This document shows positions 1 through 6,533 of a stretch of DNA of 8,602 bases, piece by piece. The stretch lies in assembly GCA_021785115.1 (NCBI GenBank), contig JAJYGO010000128.1, positions 1 to 8,602 of the forward strand, given 5' to 3'. Each line of letters starts with the position of its first letter. Positions within the stretch are counted from its first letter, which is position 1. The notes beneath the pieces are model-generated. The model made no database searches. It saw nothing but the letters and a program-made list of their open reading frames with translations, and was not told the origin of the DNA. Made by a program: the position numbers and the translations under genes. The DNA comes from Chloroflexota bacterium (lineage in GTDB: Bacteria; Chloroflexota; Limnocylindria; Limnocylindrales; CSP1-4).

Positions 1-570
1 GGCCTCGAGCAGCTCGCGGACGCCGCGCTCGAGCCCGGTCTCAAGCACGCGCACGTCGTGTACCTGGGCTATGGTGCATCGCGCCCGATGCTCGATGCCC
101 TGGCTGCCGAGCCGCGCTACGGCGGTCGCCTCCATGTTCTGGACGCGGTCGACCCATCCGTGCTGCTGGACTGGGTCACAGGAGCGGACGTGGGCGTCAT
201 TCCCGGGCAGCGCTCGACCCTGAACCATCTGCTCTCGAGCCCCAACAAGCTGTTCGAGTCCATCGCCGCCGGCGTTCCTGTTGCGATCATGGACTTCCCG
301 TACGTGCATCAGGTGGTCATCGACAACCCGGACGGCCCGCTCGGAACCGTGTGCGACCCCGCCGATCCCGCGTCAATCGCCCGAGCCATCCGCGGGGTGA
401 TCGACCTCCCTGAGAGCGAGCGCGAGGCGTTGCGCCGACGGTGCCTGCGGGCGGCCGGCGAGCTCTGGAACTGGGAGACGGAGTCAGCGCGGCTGGTCGA
501 GCTCTACGACTCGCTGGCGGTTGGTGCAGGGCCCTCGAAGGCGGGCACGACGACGTCCCAGTCGCGATAG
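1..570 (+). CDS. GT4-family glycosyltransferase, C-terminal part (5' end outside window)
   Basis: The reading frame is open from base 1, so the first ATG or GTG inside it is not the start; 189 residues of the C-terminal, nucleotide-sugar-binding Rossmann domain are present. Visible elements are VYLGYG (residues 19-25), HVLDAV (45-50), a GADVGV strand (61-66) and the SSPNKLFES block (79-87), whose Glu86 matches the second Glu of the GT4 E-x7-E motif. The position eight residues earlier is Leu78, not Glu. The end of the domain carries CDPADPASIARAI and a WNWE motif. It aligns without gaps to the gene at 2518-3915, with about two thirds identical residues by hand count, so the two are paralogues. 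Its last residues run past the paralogue's end and overlap the convergent acyltransferase gene by 67 bp. Expected role: cytoplasmic or membrane-peripheral sugar transfer in glycan assembly. Donor and acceptor cannot be read from the sequence. The family call is firm. Confidence 0.93.
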   Translation, partial: GLEQLADAALEPGLKHAHVVYLGYGASRPMLDALAAEPRYGGRLHVLDAVDPSVLLDWVTGADVGVIPGQRSTLNHLLSSPNKLFESIAAGVPVAIMDFPYVHQVVIDNPDGPLGTVCDPADPASIARAIRGVIDLPESEREALRRRCLRAAGELWNWETESARLVELYDSLAVGAGPSKAGTTTSQSR

Positions 571-1703
571 CGGCCCCCGCGACCGCGCGAGTAGAACCGA
601 ATGCCGTGGCGCCGCAGCTCGTTGGCGAGTCGCTCGCTCCGTTCGTCGGCGACCCCGGCGATCCGCCTCGTGGCGGTGTCGAAGGCCGTGACGCCGTCTC
701 GCTCTGCCTCGCCCGCGGTGCCAGCGCCGACGACCAGTAGCCGATTCGCGGCGATGGTGCTGTCCCGTCCGCGGCGCTCCCACGCGTCTGCGTCCAGGAT
801 CCCGACATAGGTCGTCGCCCCGAGGGCGATCGTCACGGTGCCGAGATCCGGGGACGAGACCGCCGTGGCGGGCGACCCTTCGAGCTGTGCGAGCTGGCCG
901 AGGAAGCTCATCCAGAAGTCGTGCAGCCGCTCGCCGGTAAGCGGGCTGGGGTAGGCGCCAGCCCGGATGACCGTCGCGGGCGACCCGGCCGCCAGCGAGC
1001 CGTCCGGGATGTCCTTGGTGACGAGCGAGTTCACGCCGATCACGCAGTTGCGACCGATCCGGACGCCGGGATTGATGGTTGCGCCCGGCACCCACGTGAA
1101 GTCGCCGATCTCCACGCCTGCATAGGCGACGGGGAACCCCATCAGACGCGACGGATAGGCGCCGTGCGTGTAGATGCTCGTTCGCGTGCCGAGGCCGACC
1201 TCGTGCCCGAGCGTCACCGGCCGGGCCGTGTTGACCAGCGTCTGGACTCCAAGGTGCAGGTAGTGTCCGGCGTCGAGGCGCGACGGGCGCTCGAACGCTG
1301 ATCCGCCGCCGATCTTGGCCTGGGGCAGCATCCACAGCTCCTGGCCGATGTGGACGCTGCGCCCCGAGATCTCGCACGCCTCCCCGACGGTGCCGTGGGT
1401 GCCGATCTCGAGTTCGTCAAGGACGCGGATCGTGGCATGCCGCACGATGCGCACCTCGTCGCCGAGGCGAATGGCCCCACCCTCGATGCGAACGGCTCTC
1501 CCTATCTGAACGCCGGCGCCCACCAAGAACCGGTCCGCCGTGATCCGCACTCCCGGCGGAGTCCGGAAGTCGTCACCCCCCGAGGTGCCGATCCGGCTGC
1601 CAGGGCCGACGACCACTTCGTCGGCCTCGATGACCACGTTGTCGCCGAATTCGCAGCCATCACCGATCTCTACTCGCTGGGCCCGGATTGTCGGCTCGGC
1701 CAC
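504..1703 (-). CDS. Left-handed beta-helix (hexapeptide-repeat) acyltransferase with extra C-terminal domain
   Basis: This is a 399-residue protein if it starts at GTG 1703, 2 nt after the deacetylase stop; the frame is open further upstream, but that part lies inside the deacetylase gene and reads as non-protein-like sequence. Hexapeptide-type repeats ([LIV]-G-x-x) run from about residue 11 to 245: VEIGDG, VVGPGSRIG, LVGAGVQIG, IRLGDEVRI, LEIGTHGTVG, VHIGQ, AKIGGG, VEIGDFTWV, VRIGRNCVIG. They end in the classic VTKDIP...AAGSPATVIR segment (228-247) of acetyl-CoA or acyl-CoA-dependent sugar transferases. His180 in a YTHGAY turn is a candidate catalytic base. Residues about 250-399 form an additional domain without hexapeptides that I cannot name. 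The neighbours (deacetylase, glycosyltransferases) suggest it acylates a hydroxyl or a freed amine of a nucleotide sugar or growing glycan in the cytoplasm. The acyl group and acceptor are unknown. No strong Shine-Dalgarno is seen at the GTG, consistent with translational coupling. Confidence 0.9.
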   Translation of the reverse strand: MAEPTIRAQRVEIGDGCEFGDNVVIEADEVVVGPGSRIGTSGGDDFRTPPGVRITADRFLVGAGVQIGRAVRIEGGAIRLGDEVRIVRHATIRVLDELEIGTHGTVGEACEISGRSVHIGQELWMLPQAKIGGGSAFERPSRLDAGHYLHLGVQTLVNTARPVTLGHEVGLGTRTSIYTHGAYPSRLMGFPVAYAGVEIGDFTWVPGATINPGVRIGRNCVIGVNSLVTKDIPDGSLAAGSPATVIRAGAYPSPLTGERLHDFWMSFLGQLAQLEGSPATAVSSPDLGTVTIALGATTYVGILDADAWERRGRDSTIAANRLLVVGAGTAGEAERDGVTAFDTATRRIAGVADERSERLANELRRHGIRFYSRGRGGRYRDWDVVVPAFEGPAPTASES

Positions 1704-1705
1704 CG

Positions 1706-2341
1706 TCAGCTGACCACCATGCGGATCACCTCGTAGGCCTCGGCAGCCGGCCGGTTGACCTGCACCCCACGAACCAGCGCTAGACCGCGGAGGAACTCCG
1801 GATTCATGTACGGCCGGTGCTGTTGTGACACGTAGCACGCGGCGTGAGCGATCTTGATCTCCATGTGCCGCTCCTCGAGGGGCACGAAGCAGGCGTGCCT
1901 GAATGAGATCGTGTTCATGGGCAGCTCATAGCCCAGGATCGTGGCGTGCTTGAAGGCCCGGGTCGCTTCCCGCGAGATGATGTCGTGATCCTGGTGGATG
2001 TCCGACGTGGAGGGGACGAGCACCAGATCGGGCGCGATGGTGCGCCGCATCGCGACCAGCTGCTCCAGGATCTCTTGGCGGTCCCTCGGGAAATGGCGGA
2101 CCCTGTAGTCATACAGGTAGAACCGGTCCGGCGCGATTCCCAGCACTTCTGCCGCGGCCCTGCTCTCGTGCTTGAGGACGTCGCGGTCGAACCCCTCCGG
2201 GACGGATTCCTCGCACCACGAGAAGGCGGCGAGATGGACGTCGGCCCCCTCCTCGCCGAGCCGTGCGATCAGTCCCGCGCAGCCGAATTCGTCGTCCGTG
2301 TGGGCAGCTATGACCAGCGTGCGCCTGCTGTTGAAGAGCAA
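1706..2341 (-). CDS. PIG-L/LmbE-family zinc-dependent sugar N-deacetylase
   Basis: The 211-residue protein is of normal length for the family and has no signal peptide or membrane segment, so it is probably cytoplasmic. The diagnostic motifs are present: AHTDDE at residues 13-18 (family consensus A/P-H-P-D-D-E, here Thr for Pro) and IHQDHD at 115-120. By analogy with MshB-type enzymes the zinc ligands should be His14, Asp17 and His119, with Asp16 as the general base. Family members hydrolyse the N-acetyl group of GlcNAc-type sugars in GPI-precursor, mycothiol, antibiotic or glycan pathways. The start is TTG at 2341: an in-frame TGA lies 12 nt upstream, no ATG or GTG precedes the catalytic motif, and a GAGAGG sequence sits 8 nt before the TTG. 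It is first in a two-gene unit with the acyltransferase, which suggests that the amine it frees may be re-acylated. The exact substrate is not readable; the family call is strong. Confidence 0.93.
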   Translation of the reverse strand: MLFNSRRTLVIAAHTDDEFGCAGLIARLGEEGADVHLAAFSWCEESVPEGFDRDVLKHESRAAAEVLGIAPDRFYLYDYRVRHFPRDRQEILEQLVAMRRTIAPDLVLVPSTSDIHQDHDIISREATRAFKHATILGYELPMNTISFRHACFVPLEERHMEIKIAHAACYVSQQHRPYMNPEFLRGLALVRGVQVNRPAAEAYEVIRMVVS

Positions 2342-2349
2342 TTGGCCGG

Positions 2350-2355
2350 CCTCTC
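2350..2355 (-). promoter_or_regulatory. Shine-Dalgarno site for the deacetylase TTG start
   Basis: Read on the - strand this is GAGAGG, 8 nt upstream of TTG 2341. It is the main support for the unusual TTG start, because the in-frame TGA at 2356-2354 leaves no room for an earlier one. Confidence 0.6.
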
Positions 2356-2465
2356 AGCGCCCGGGGGACCTGATGAAGTGGTGCCGCCGAGATGGTAGCA
2401 ACTGCGCGATCTCGGTACTCTTCCGGGCATGCAGGTCCACGCTCGTCGAACGCCCACGTCCCCGA

Positions 2466-2475
2466 TTCTCGAGAA
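2466..2475. repeat. 10-bp perfect palindrome, possible operator
   Basis: TTCTCGAGAA is fully self-complementary and is unusually AT-containing for its surroundings. It lies 42 nt upstream of the ATG at 2518, where a dimeric regulator could act on the glycosyltransferase operon. No second copy was noticed in the window. A 10-bp palindrome can arise by chance, so this is only a candidate site. Confidence 0.25.
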
Positions 2476-2517
2476 GCCGCTCAGGTTCGGGCTGTCGTCT
2501 TCGGTGGTTCGCCCCCG

Positions 2518-3915
2518 ATGAGCCGGATCGTCATGTTCGTGTTCAACGACTGCCGCAACGATGCCCGCGTCCTGCGTGAAGCCGGCTCGCTATCGGCTGC
2601 GGGACACGAGGTCACCGTGGTCGCGCGGGTGGCAGACCCATCGTCGGCTGATGCCGAGACGGAGAACCGCGACGGGTTCCGGATCATCCGCGTGCCCATC
2701 CCGCAGGGTCGTCGGGCACTGTGGAGGTGGTTCTCCGCCCCCTGGAGCCTCCGGCCCGCTTGGACCGCGTCCACCAAGTCCGCCGCGCGCCGCCTGCCGT
2801 CGTCCCTGCCCGAGCTGCTCAGGCAGCTGGGGATCGGCCTCGTCTCGCTCCCCTGGTTCACGATCCGGCTCTCGGTGCGCGTGGCATCGCGCGGGCGCGA
2901 GGCGAGGTCGGGCCGCTCGAGCCTCGATTGGTACGCGTGGTGGCGCCTCGTGCTTCTCGGCTGGGCTGCCGCCGCCGCCGAGGCCGCGCCGCCCGGAGAT
3001 TTCTGGCATGGCCATGACGCGACCGGGCTCGAGGCTGCGGGGCGTGCCTTTCGGCGCCGCGGGGGCGCCATCGTCTACGACAGTCACGAGATCTTCCTGG
3101 AATCGGGCTCGAATGCGGCCCGACCACGCGTCCTCAAGGCGCTCATCGCCCGCTCCGAGCGGGGCTGGACCCACCGCGCCATGGCGCTCGTAACCGTCAA
3201 TGACTCGCTCGCCGCGGAGCTCGGCCGACGCCTTCGGCCGCGCCGCACGGTGGTCGTCCACAACGCGCCCGATCGATGGGATCCGCCCCCGGAGCGTGCC
3301 GAGCTGATCCGGGCGGCCGCCGGGATCGCAGCGGATGCGGCGATCGCCCTGTACCACGGTGGATTCTCGGCGCACCGTGGCCTCGAGGAGCTGGCTGCGG
3401 CGATCCTCGAGCCAGGCCTCGAGTGCGTTCATGCCGTGTATCTGGGCTACGGCTCGATGCGCGCCGGACTCGACGCGATGGCGCGCGACCCGCGGTACGG
3501 CGGCCGGATCCACGTCCTCGACGCGGTGCCGCCATCCGAGTTGATCCCCTGGGTTGCCTCCGCGGACGTCGGCGTGATGCCGATCCAAGCGTCAACGCTC
3601 AACCACCGCCTGTCCACGCCGAACAAGCTGTTCGAGAGTCTCGCCGGCGGGCTGCCCGTCGTGGTCAGCGACTTCCCGGAGATGCGGTCGATCGTCCTCG
3701 ACAACCCGGGCGGCCCGCTCGGCGAAGTGTGCGACCCGAGCGACCCCGCGTCGATCGCGGCGGCCATCCGCCGGGTGCTCGACCCCACCGAGGGCGAGCG
3801 ACGGGCCCTCCGAGCGCGGTGCCTTGCGGCTGCGCACGAGCGCTGGAACTGGGAGCACGAGTCGGCGGCACTGGTGGCGCTCTACGCCGCCCTCGCCGGA
3901 GAGGGCGGGCGCTGA
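2518..3915 (+). CDS. GT4-family glycosyltransferase (first gene of the operon, paralogue of the 1-570 gene)
   Basis: The protein has 465 residues from ATG 2518. That start puts the first Rossmann strand (RIVMFVFND, 3-11) and the donor-family D-x-R-V-x-x-E-A pattern (NDARVLREA, 14-22) at the N-terminus; an in-frame ATG at 2392 adds 42 unconvincing residues. Further elements are FWHGHD (162-167), VYDSHE (186-191), LVTVND (224-229), the VVVHNAPD loop (245-252), YHGGFSAHRGLEEL at the start of the C-terminal domain (279-292), HVLDAVPPSEL (332-342) and STPNKLFES (366-374). Glu373 matches the second E of E-x7-E, while the first position is Leu365. A Trp/Arg/Leu-rich stretch (about 68-156) lies between the first strands and HGHD and may bind the membrane surface. 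It probably transfers a sugar to a lipid-linked glycan; the sugar is unknown. Its TGA overlaps the next ATG (TGATG), so the genes are coupled. Confidence 0.93.
   Translation: MSRIVMFVFNDCRNDARVLREAGSLSAAGHEVTVVARVADPSSADAETENRDGFRIIRVPIPQGRRALWRWFSAPWSLRPAWTASTKSAARRLPSSLPELLRQLGIGLVSLPWFTIRLSVRVASRGREARSGRSSLDWYAWWRLVLLGWAAAAAEAAPPGDFWHGHDATGLEAAGRAFRRRGGAIVYDSHEIFLESGSNAARPRVLKALIARSERGWTHRAMALVTVNDSLAAELGRRLRPRRTVVVHNAPDRWDPPPERAELIRAAAGIAADAAIALYHGGFSAHRGLEELAAAILEPGLECVHAVYLGYGSMRAGLDAMARDPRYGGRIHVLDAVPPSELIPWVASADVGVMPIQASTLNHRLSTPNKLFESLAGGLPVVVSDFPEMRSIVLDNPGGPLGEVCDPSDPASIAAAIRRVLDPTEGERRALRARCLAAAHERWNWEHESAALVALYAALAGEGGR
3898..3905 (+). promoter_or_regulatory. Shine-Dalgarno site for the second operon gene
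   Basis: GGAGAGGG lies 9 nt before ATG 3915, inside the end of the preceding gene. It fixes the start at 3915, although the frame stays open far upstream in antisense-like sequence. Confidence 0.6.
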
Positions 3916-5273
3916 TGGCGCGTCCCGCGCCAGTCCCCCAGCGGGCGACGATCGTGCTGCCGTCCACGGGCGAGTTCGACTCACGCACCTACCGCATCGC
4001 GAGGGCGCTCGTGATGCGCGGGCACAGCGTGACAGTCCTCGCCCGCCTCGGCCCGGGTCTCGCCGCCGACGAGCTTCACCCGTCGGGGTACCGAATCCGG
4101 CGGACGGCCACAGGGGCCGCTGACGGGCTGCCGCTGCCTGCCGCGGCACGAGCCCGCCTCGCCCGGCGGCGCTGGGGCGCCGTTGGGGATGGCACGCCCG
4201 AGGAAGTTCCCGGACACCGCAATGCCGCAGCCCGCGGCGCAGGCACGGCGACGCGCCGCAACGGCGCCTTCGGGCGCGTCAAGCGCGTGACCGCCGGCGT
4301 CCGCCGGATCGCCGCGATGGCGCTCGTGGTCCGCTCCCAAACGCGCGCCAGCCGCTCCATCGACGGCGGTGCCGACCTCTACCACGGCATGGCGTACATG
4401 GGCATCCCGGTTGCCCTCAGCCTCGCAGCCCGCCATCCCGGGGCGCACGTGGTCTACGACGCCCGCGACATCTACGTAGACGCTGGCAACCTGGCGCGCC
4501 TCCCGGGCCCAGTGCGCCGCGTCGTCGGTGCCGCGGAACGTCGCTGGGCGCGGCGAGCGGACCGTGTCCTGACCGTGAACGTCCCGTATGCGGAGGTGAT
4601 GGCGAGTCGCTGGGACGTGCCGATGCCGGTTGTCGTGCTCAACTGCTCCTATCGCTACCAGCCCGCTGAGCCAAGGCCGCGACGGCTCCATGAGGCGCTG
4701 GGGCTGTCGCCGGACCGCCGGGTCGTGCTCTACCAGGGCGGGTTCTCGCCCGATCGCGGGATCGAGCAGCTCGTCGAAGCAATCCCGCAGGTTCCCAACG
4801 CCACGCTCGTGCTGCTGGGGTACGGCAGGCTCCGGGCGTGGATCGACCGCGCCGCCGCGGAGCCTGCGCTCGCGAACAGGATCGCGGTGCTCGACGCCGT
4901 GCCGCCGACCGAGCTGCTCGACTGGGTGGCCTCCGCCGACGTGGTCGCGATGCCCATCCAGCCCACCACGCTCAACCACCGGCTGACGACGCCCAACAAG
5001 CTGCTGGAGGCGATGGCGACGGGCGTGCCGGTGGTTGCCTCGGACCTGCCGGGGATGGCCGACATCGTGCGGGCGGCCGACTGCGGTGTCCTCTGCGACC
5101 CGACCGACCCCGTGGCCCTGGCCGCGGCGATCCGCGTCGTGCTCGACGCGCCGGACGGCGGCCGCTCGATGGGCGAGCGGGGCCTGGCAGCGGCGCACGC
5201 GGAGTACAACTGGGAAGCCCAGATGGAGAAGCTGCTCGACGTGTACTCGATCCTCACGGGCAGGCCGTGGTGA
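3915..5273 (+). CDS. GT4-family glycosyltransferase (second gene of the operon)
   Basis: This 452-residue protein starts at the ATG that shares one base with the previous TGA and has a good Shine-Dalgarno sequence upstream. The frame is open back to 3276, but only because of GC bias; that part lies inside the previous gene. The N-terminal Rossmann domain shows ATIVLPSTGEFDSRTYRIARAL (motif within residues 11-32). A basic, Ala/Arg/Gly-rich insertion follows at about 66-148, then DLYHGMAYMGIPVAL (154-168), VYDARDIYVD (180-189), LTVNVPY (219-225) and VVLNCSY (240-246). The C-terminal domain starts at YQGGFSPDRGIEQL (273-286) and includes LDAVPPTELLDWVASADV (326-343), MPIQPTTLNHRLTTPNKLLE (346-365) and CDPTDP (394-399). 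Leu357 replaces the first Glu of E-x7-E; Glu365 is kept. It is clearly paralogous to its neighbours but more diverged than the 1-570/2518 pair. Role: sugar transfer in the same glycan pathway, specificity unknown. The stop overlaps the next start by four bases (GTGA). Confidence 0.93.
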   Translation: MARPAPVPQRATIVLPSTGEFDSRTYRIARALVMRGHSVTVLARLGPGLAADELHPSGYRIRRTATGAADGLPLPAAARARLARRRWGAVGDGTPEEVPGHRNAAARGAGTATRRNGAFGRVKRVTAGVRRIAAMALVVRSQTRASRSIDGGADLYHGMAYMGIPVALSLAARHPGAHVVYDARDIYVDAGNLARLPGPVRRVVGAAERRWARRADRVLTVNVPYAEVMASRWDVPMPVVVLNCSYRYQPAEPRPRRLHEALGLSPDRRVVLYQGGFSPDRGIEQLVEAIPQVPNATLVLLGYGRLRAWIDRAAAEPALANRIAVLDAVPPTELLDWVASADVVAMPIQPTTLNHRLTTPNKLLEAMATGVPVVASDLPGMADIVRAADCGVLCDPTDPVALAAAIRVVLDAPDGGRSMGERGLAAAHAEYNWEAQMEKLLDVYSILTGRPW

Positions 5274-6532
5274 CCACGGGCTCGCGCGGCCGCGCCGTGC
5301 TCCTGGTGGCCAACGCCGCCAGCCCGTACTCCCGCGGGCTCCGACTCGCGCGCACGCTCCGGGCCGCGGGCTGGGACGTGGAGATCGCCGCGGTGGACGA
5401 CGGGCGCCATCCGGCCGACGAGGACGACGCGGGAGTCCGTGTCCGACGATACCGGCCGCGCGGCAGGTGGGTGCGCTGGCAGACGGATGCGTCGAAGCCG
5501 TTGCGCGGCGGGCTGCGGGGCCGCCTCGCGCGCTGGGCTGATGCCGCCGTCAAGCTGCTCGCGTGGCCGGTCCACGTCCGGGCCTGGTGGGCCGCGCTCG
5601 ACGCCGAGCTGCCGCCGGCCGACCTGTACCACGCCTTCGGAATCCTCACGATCCCGGTCGCGCTGCGGCTCGCGGCCGAGGCGCGCCGGAAGGGCCGGGC
5701 CGGCTGCGTGGTGTACGACATCATCGACGTGATCCTCGAGTCCAACAACGTGGCTCGCGTCCCCGGTCCGATGCTGGCCCTCTGGAAATGGCGCGAGCGC
5801 CGGTGGGTGCGGCGCGCCGACCTGGTCGTGACCGTCAACGAGCCCATCGCCGAGCACCTCGCCCAGGCGTGGCGCCTCGCCCGGCGTCCGACCGTCCTGC
5901 TCAACTGCCAGCCGCGCTGGTCGCCGCCTGCCGTGCGCCCGGACCTCGTCCGGCAGGCTACGGGCATCCCGCCCGGGCGGCGCGTCGTGCTGTTCCTGGG
6001 CCGCCTCGGGCGCGAACGCGGTCTCGAGGTGGCGGCCGAGGCGGTGCTGCAGCTCGAGGACACGGCCCTGGTGTTGCTGGGCTTCGGCGCCTGGGAGGGC
6101 CAGCTGCGCGACCGCGACAGCGACCCCCGGTTCGCCGGCCACCACTACACGCTGCCGCCCGTCCATCCCGACGAGGTGCCGGCGTGGACCGCGTCCGCTG
6201 ACGTCTCGGTCATCGCGGTGCCCGCGAACTCGCTCAACCAGCGGCTGTCCACGCCGAACAAGTTCTGGGAGTCGATCACCGCCGGGACGCCGGTCGTGGT
6301 GGGGCGCGATCTTGCCGTGATGCGCTCCATCACCGAGGCGGAGGGCATGGGAGCTGTGGCCGATCCCGCCAGCGCGACCGACCTCGCGCGCGCTCTGCGG
6401 GAGGTGCTCGAGGCGCCCGCCGAGACCCGCGAAGCGATGCGCGAGCGGTGCCTTCGCGTGACGCGCGAGCGTTACTGCTGGGAGCTCGCCGTGGAGCCGT
6501 ATCTCGGCGAGCTGCGGCGGCTGGGGGCGTAG
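5270..6532 (+). CDS. GT4-family glycosyltransferase (third gene of the operon)
   Basis: I take GTG 5270 as the start because it makes the standard four-base GTGA overlap with the previous gene and precedes the first strand (RAVLLVANAASPYSRG, 8-23) by a few residues; GTG 5267 is an equal alternative that adds one residue. The product has 420 residues. Landmarks are DLYHAFGILTIPVALRLA (118-135), CVVYDIIDVILESNN (146-160), LVVTVNEP (185-192), VLLNCQPRW (209-217), FLGRLGRERGLEV (242-254) and RLSTPNKFWES (325-335). Glu334 is the retained motif Glu and Leu326 occupies the first motif position. It is the most diverged of the paralogues in this window: the LDAV-PPSEL block has become LPPVHPDEV (295-303) and MPIQ has become IAVP (315-318). 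Residues 60-110 are Arg/Trp-rich and may contact membrane. Probable role: another glycosyl-transfer step in the same pathway. The stop lies one base before the next GTG. Confidence 0.92.
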   Translation: MTTGSRGRAVLLVANAASPYSRGLRLARTLRAAGWDVEIAAVDDGRHPADEDDAGVRVRRYRPRGRWVRWQTDASKPLRGGLRGRLARWADAAVKLLAWPVHVRAWWAALDAELPPADLYHAFGILTIPVALRLAAEARRKGRAGCVVYDIIDVILESNNVARVPGPMLALWKWRERRWVRRADLVVTVNEPIAEHLAQAWRLARRPTVLLNCQPRWSPPAVRPDLVRQATGIPPGRRVVLFLGRLGRERGLEVAAEAVLQLEDTALVLLGFGAWEGQLRDRDSDPRFAGHHYTLPPVHPDEVPAWTASADVSVIAVPANSLNQRLSTPNKFWESITAGTPVVVGRDLAVMRSITEAEGMGAVADPASATDLARALREVLEAPAETREAMRERCLRVTRERYCWELAVEPYLGELRRLGA

Positions 6533-6533
6533 C

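Larger units (their letters stand above)
2342..2517. promoter_or_regulatory. Divergent intergenic region, probable promoters for both operons
   Basis: These 176 bp separate the heads of the deacetylase unit (- strand) and the glycosyltransferase operon (+ strand), so promoters for both probably lie here by position. Possible -10 elements are TACCAT on the - strand (2392-2397) and TACTCT on the + strand (2416-2421). I find no convincing -35 hexamer for either, so these are weak candidates. Two perfect palindromes occur: GGCCGGCC (2344-2351) and TTCTCGAGAA (2466-2475). An open frame upstream of ATG 2518 extends back to 2392 but reads as low-quality sequence, so I treat it as non-coding leader. 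Confidence 0.4.

Noticed and set aside
484..1377. A 297-codon - strand frame overlapping the acyltransferase in another phase
   Set aside because: It is an Arg-rich shadow frame. The true frame (504-1703) shows regular hexapeptide repeats.
1704..1838. Upstream extension of the acyltransferase to 1838
   Set aside because: The 45 extra residues overlap the deacetylase gene and look random. The GTG at 1703 directly precedes the first hexapeptide repeat.
2392..2517. A 42-residue N-terminal extension of the 2518 glycosyltransferase from ATG 2392
   Set aside because: The residues lack any family pattern, the region has no good Shine-Dalgarno sequence, and the Rossmann strand begins directly after ATG 2518, as expected for GT4 enzymes.
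2970..2999. GCC-rich tract that could be read as a microsatellite
   Set aside because: It simply encodes a poly-Ala run in a high-GC gene and shows no regular unit beyond a few codons.
3276..3914. Upstream extension of the second operon gene to 3276
   Set aside because: The extension lies wholly within the preceding glycosyltransferase and is Arg/Pro-rich shadow sequence. ATG 3915 has a Shine-Dalgarno sequence and the usual TGATG overlap.
3981..5198. A 405-codon - strand frame
   Set aside because: It is His/Arg/Gly-rich and antisense to the glycosyltransferase at 3915-5273, with no recognisable motif.
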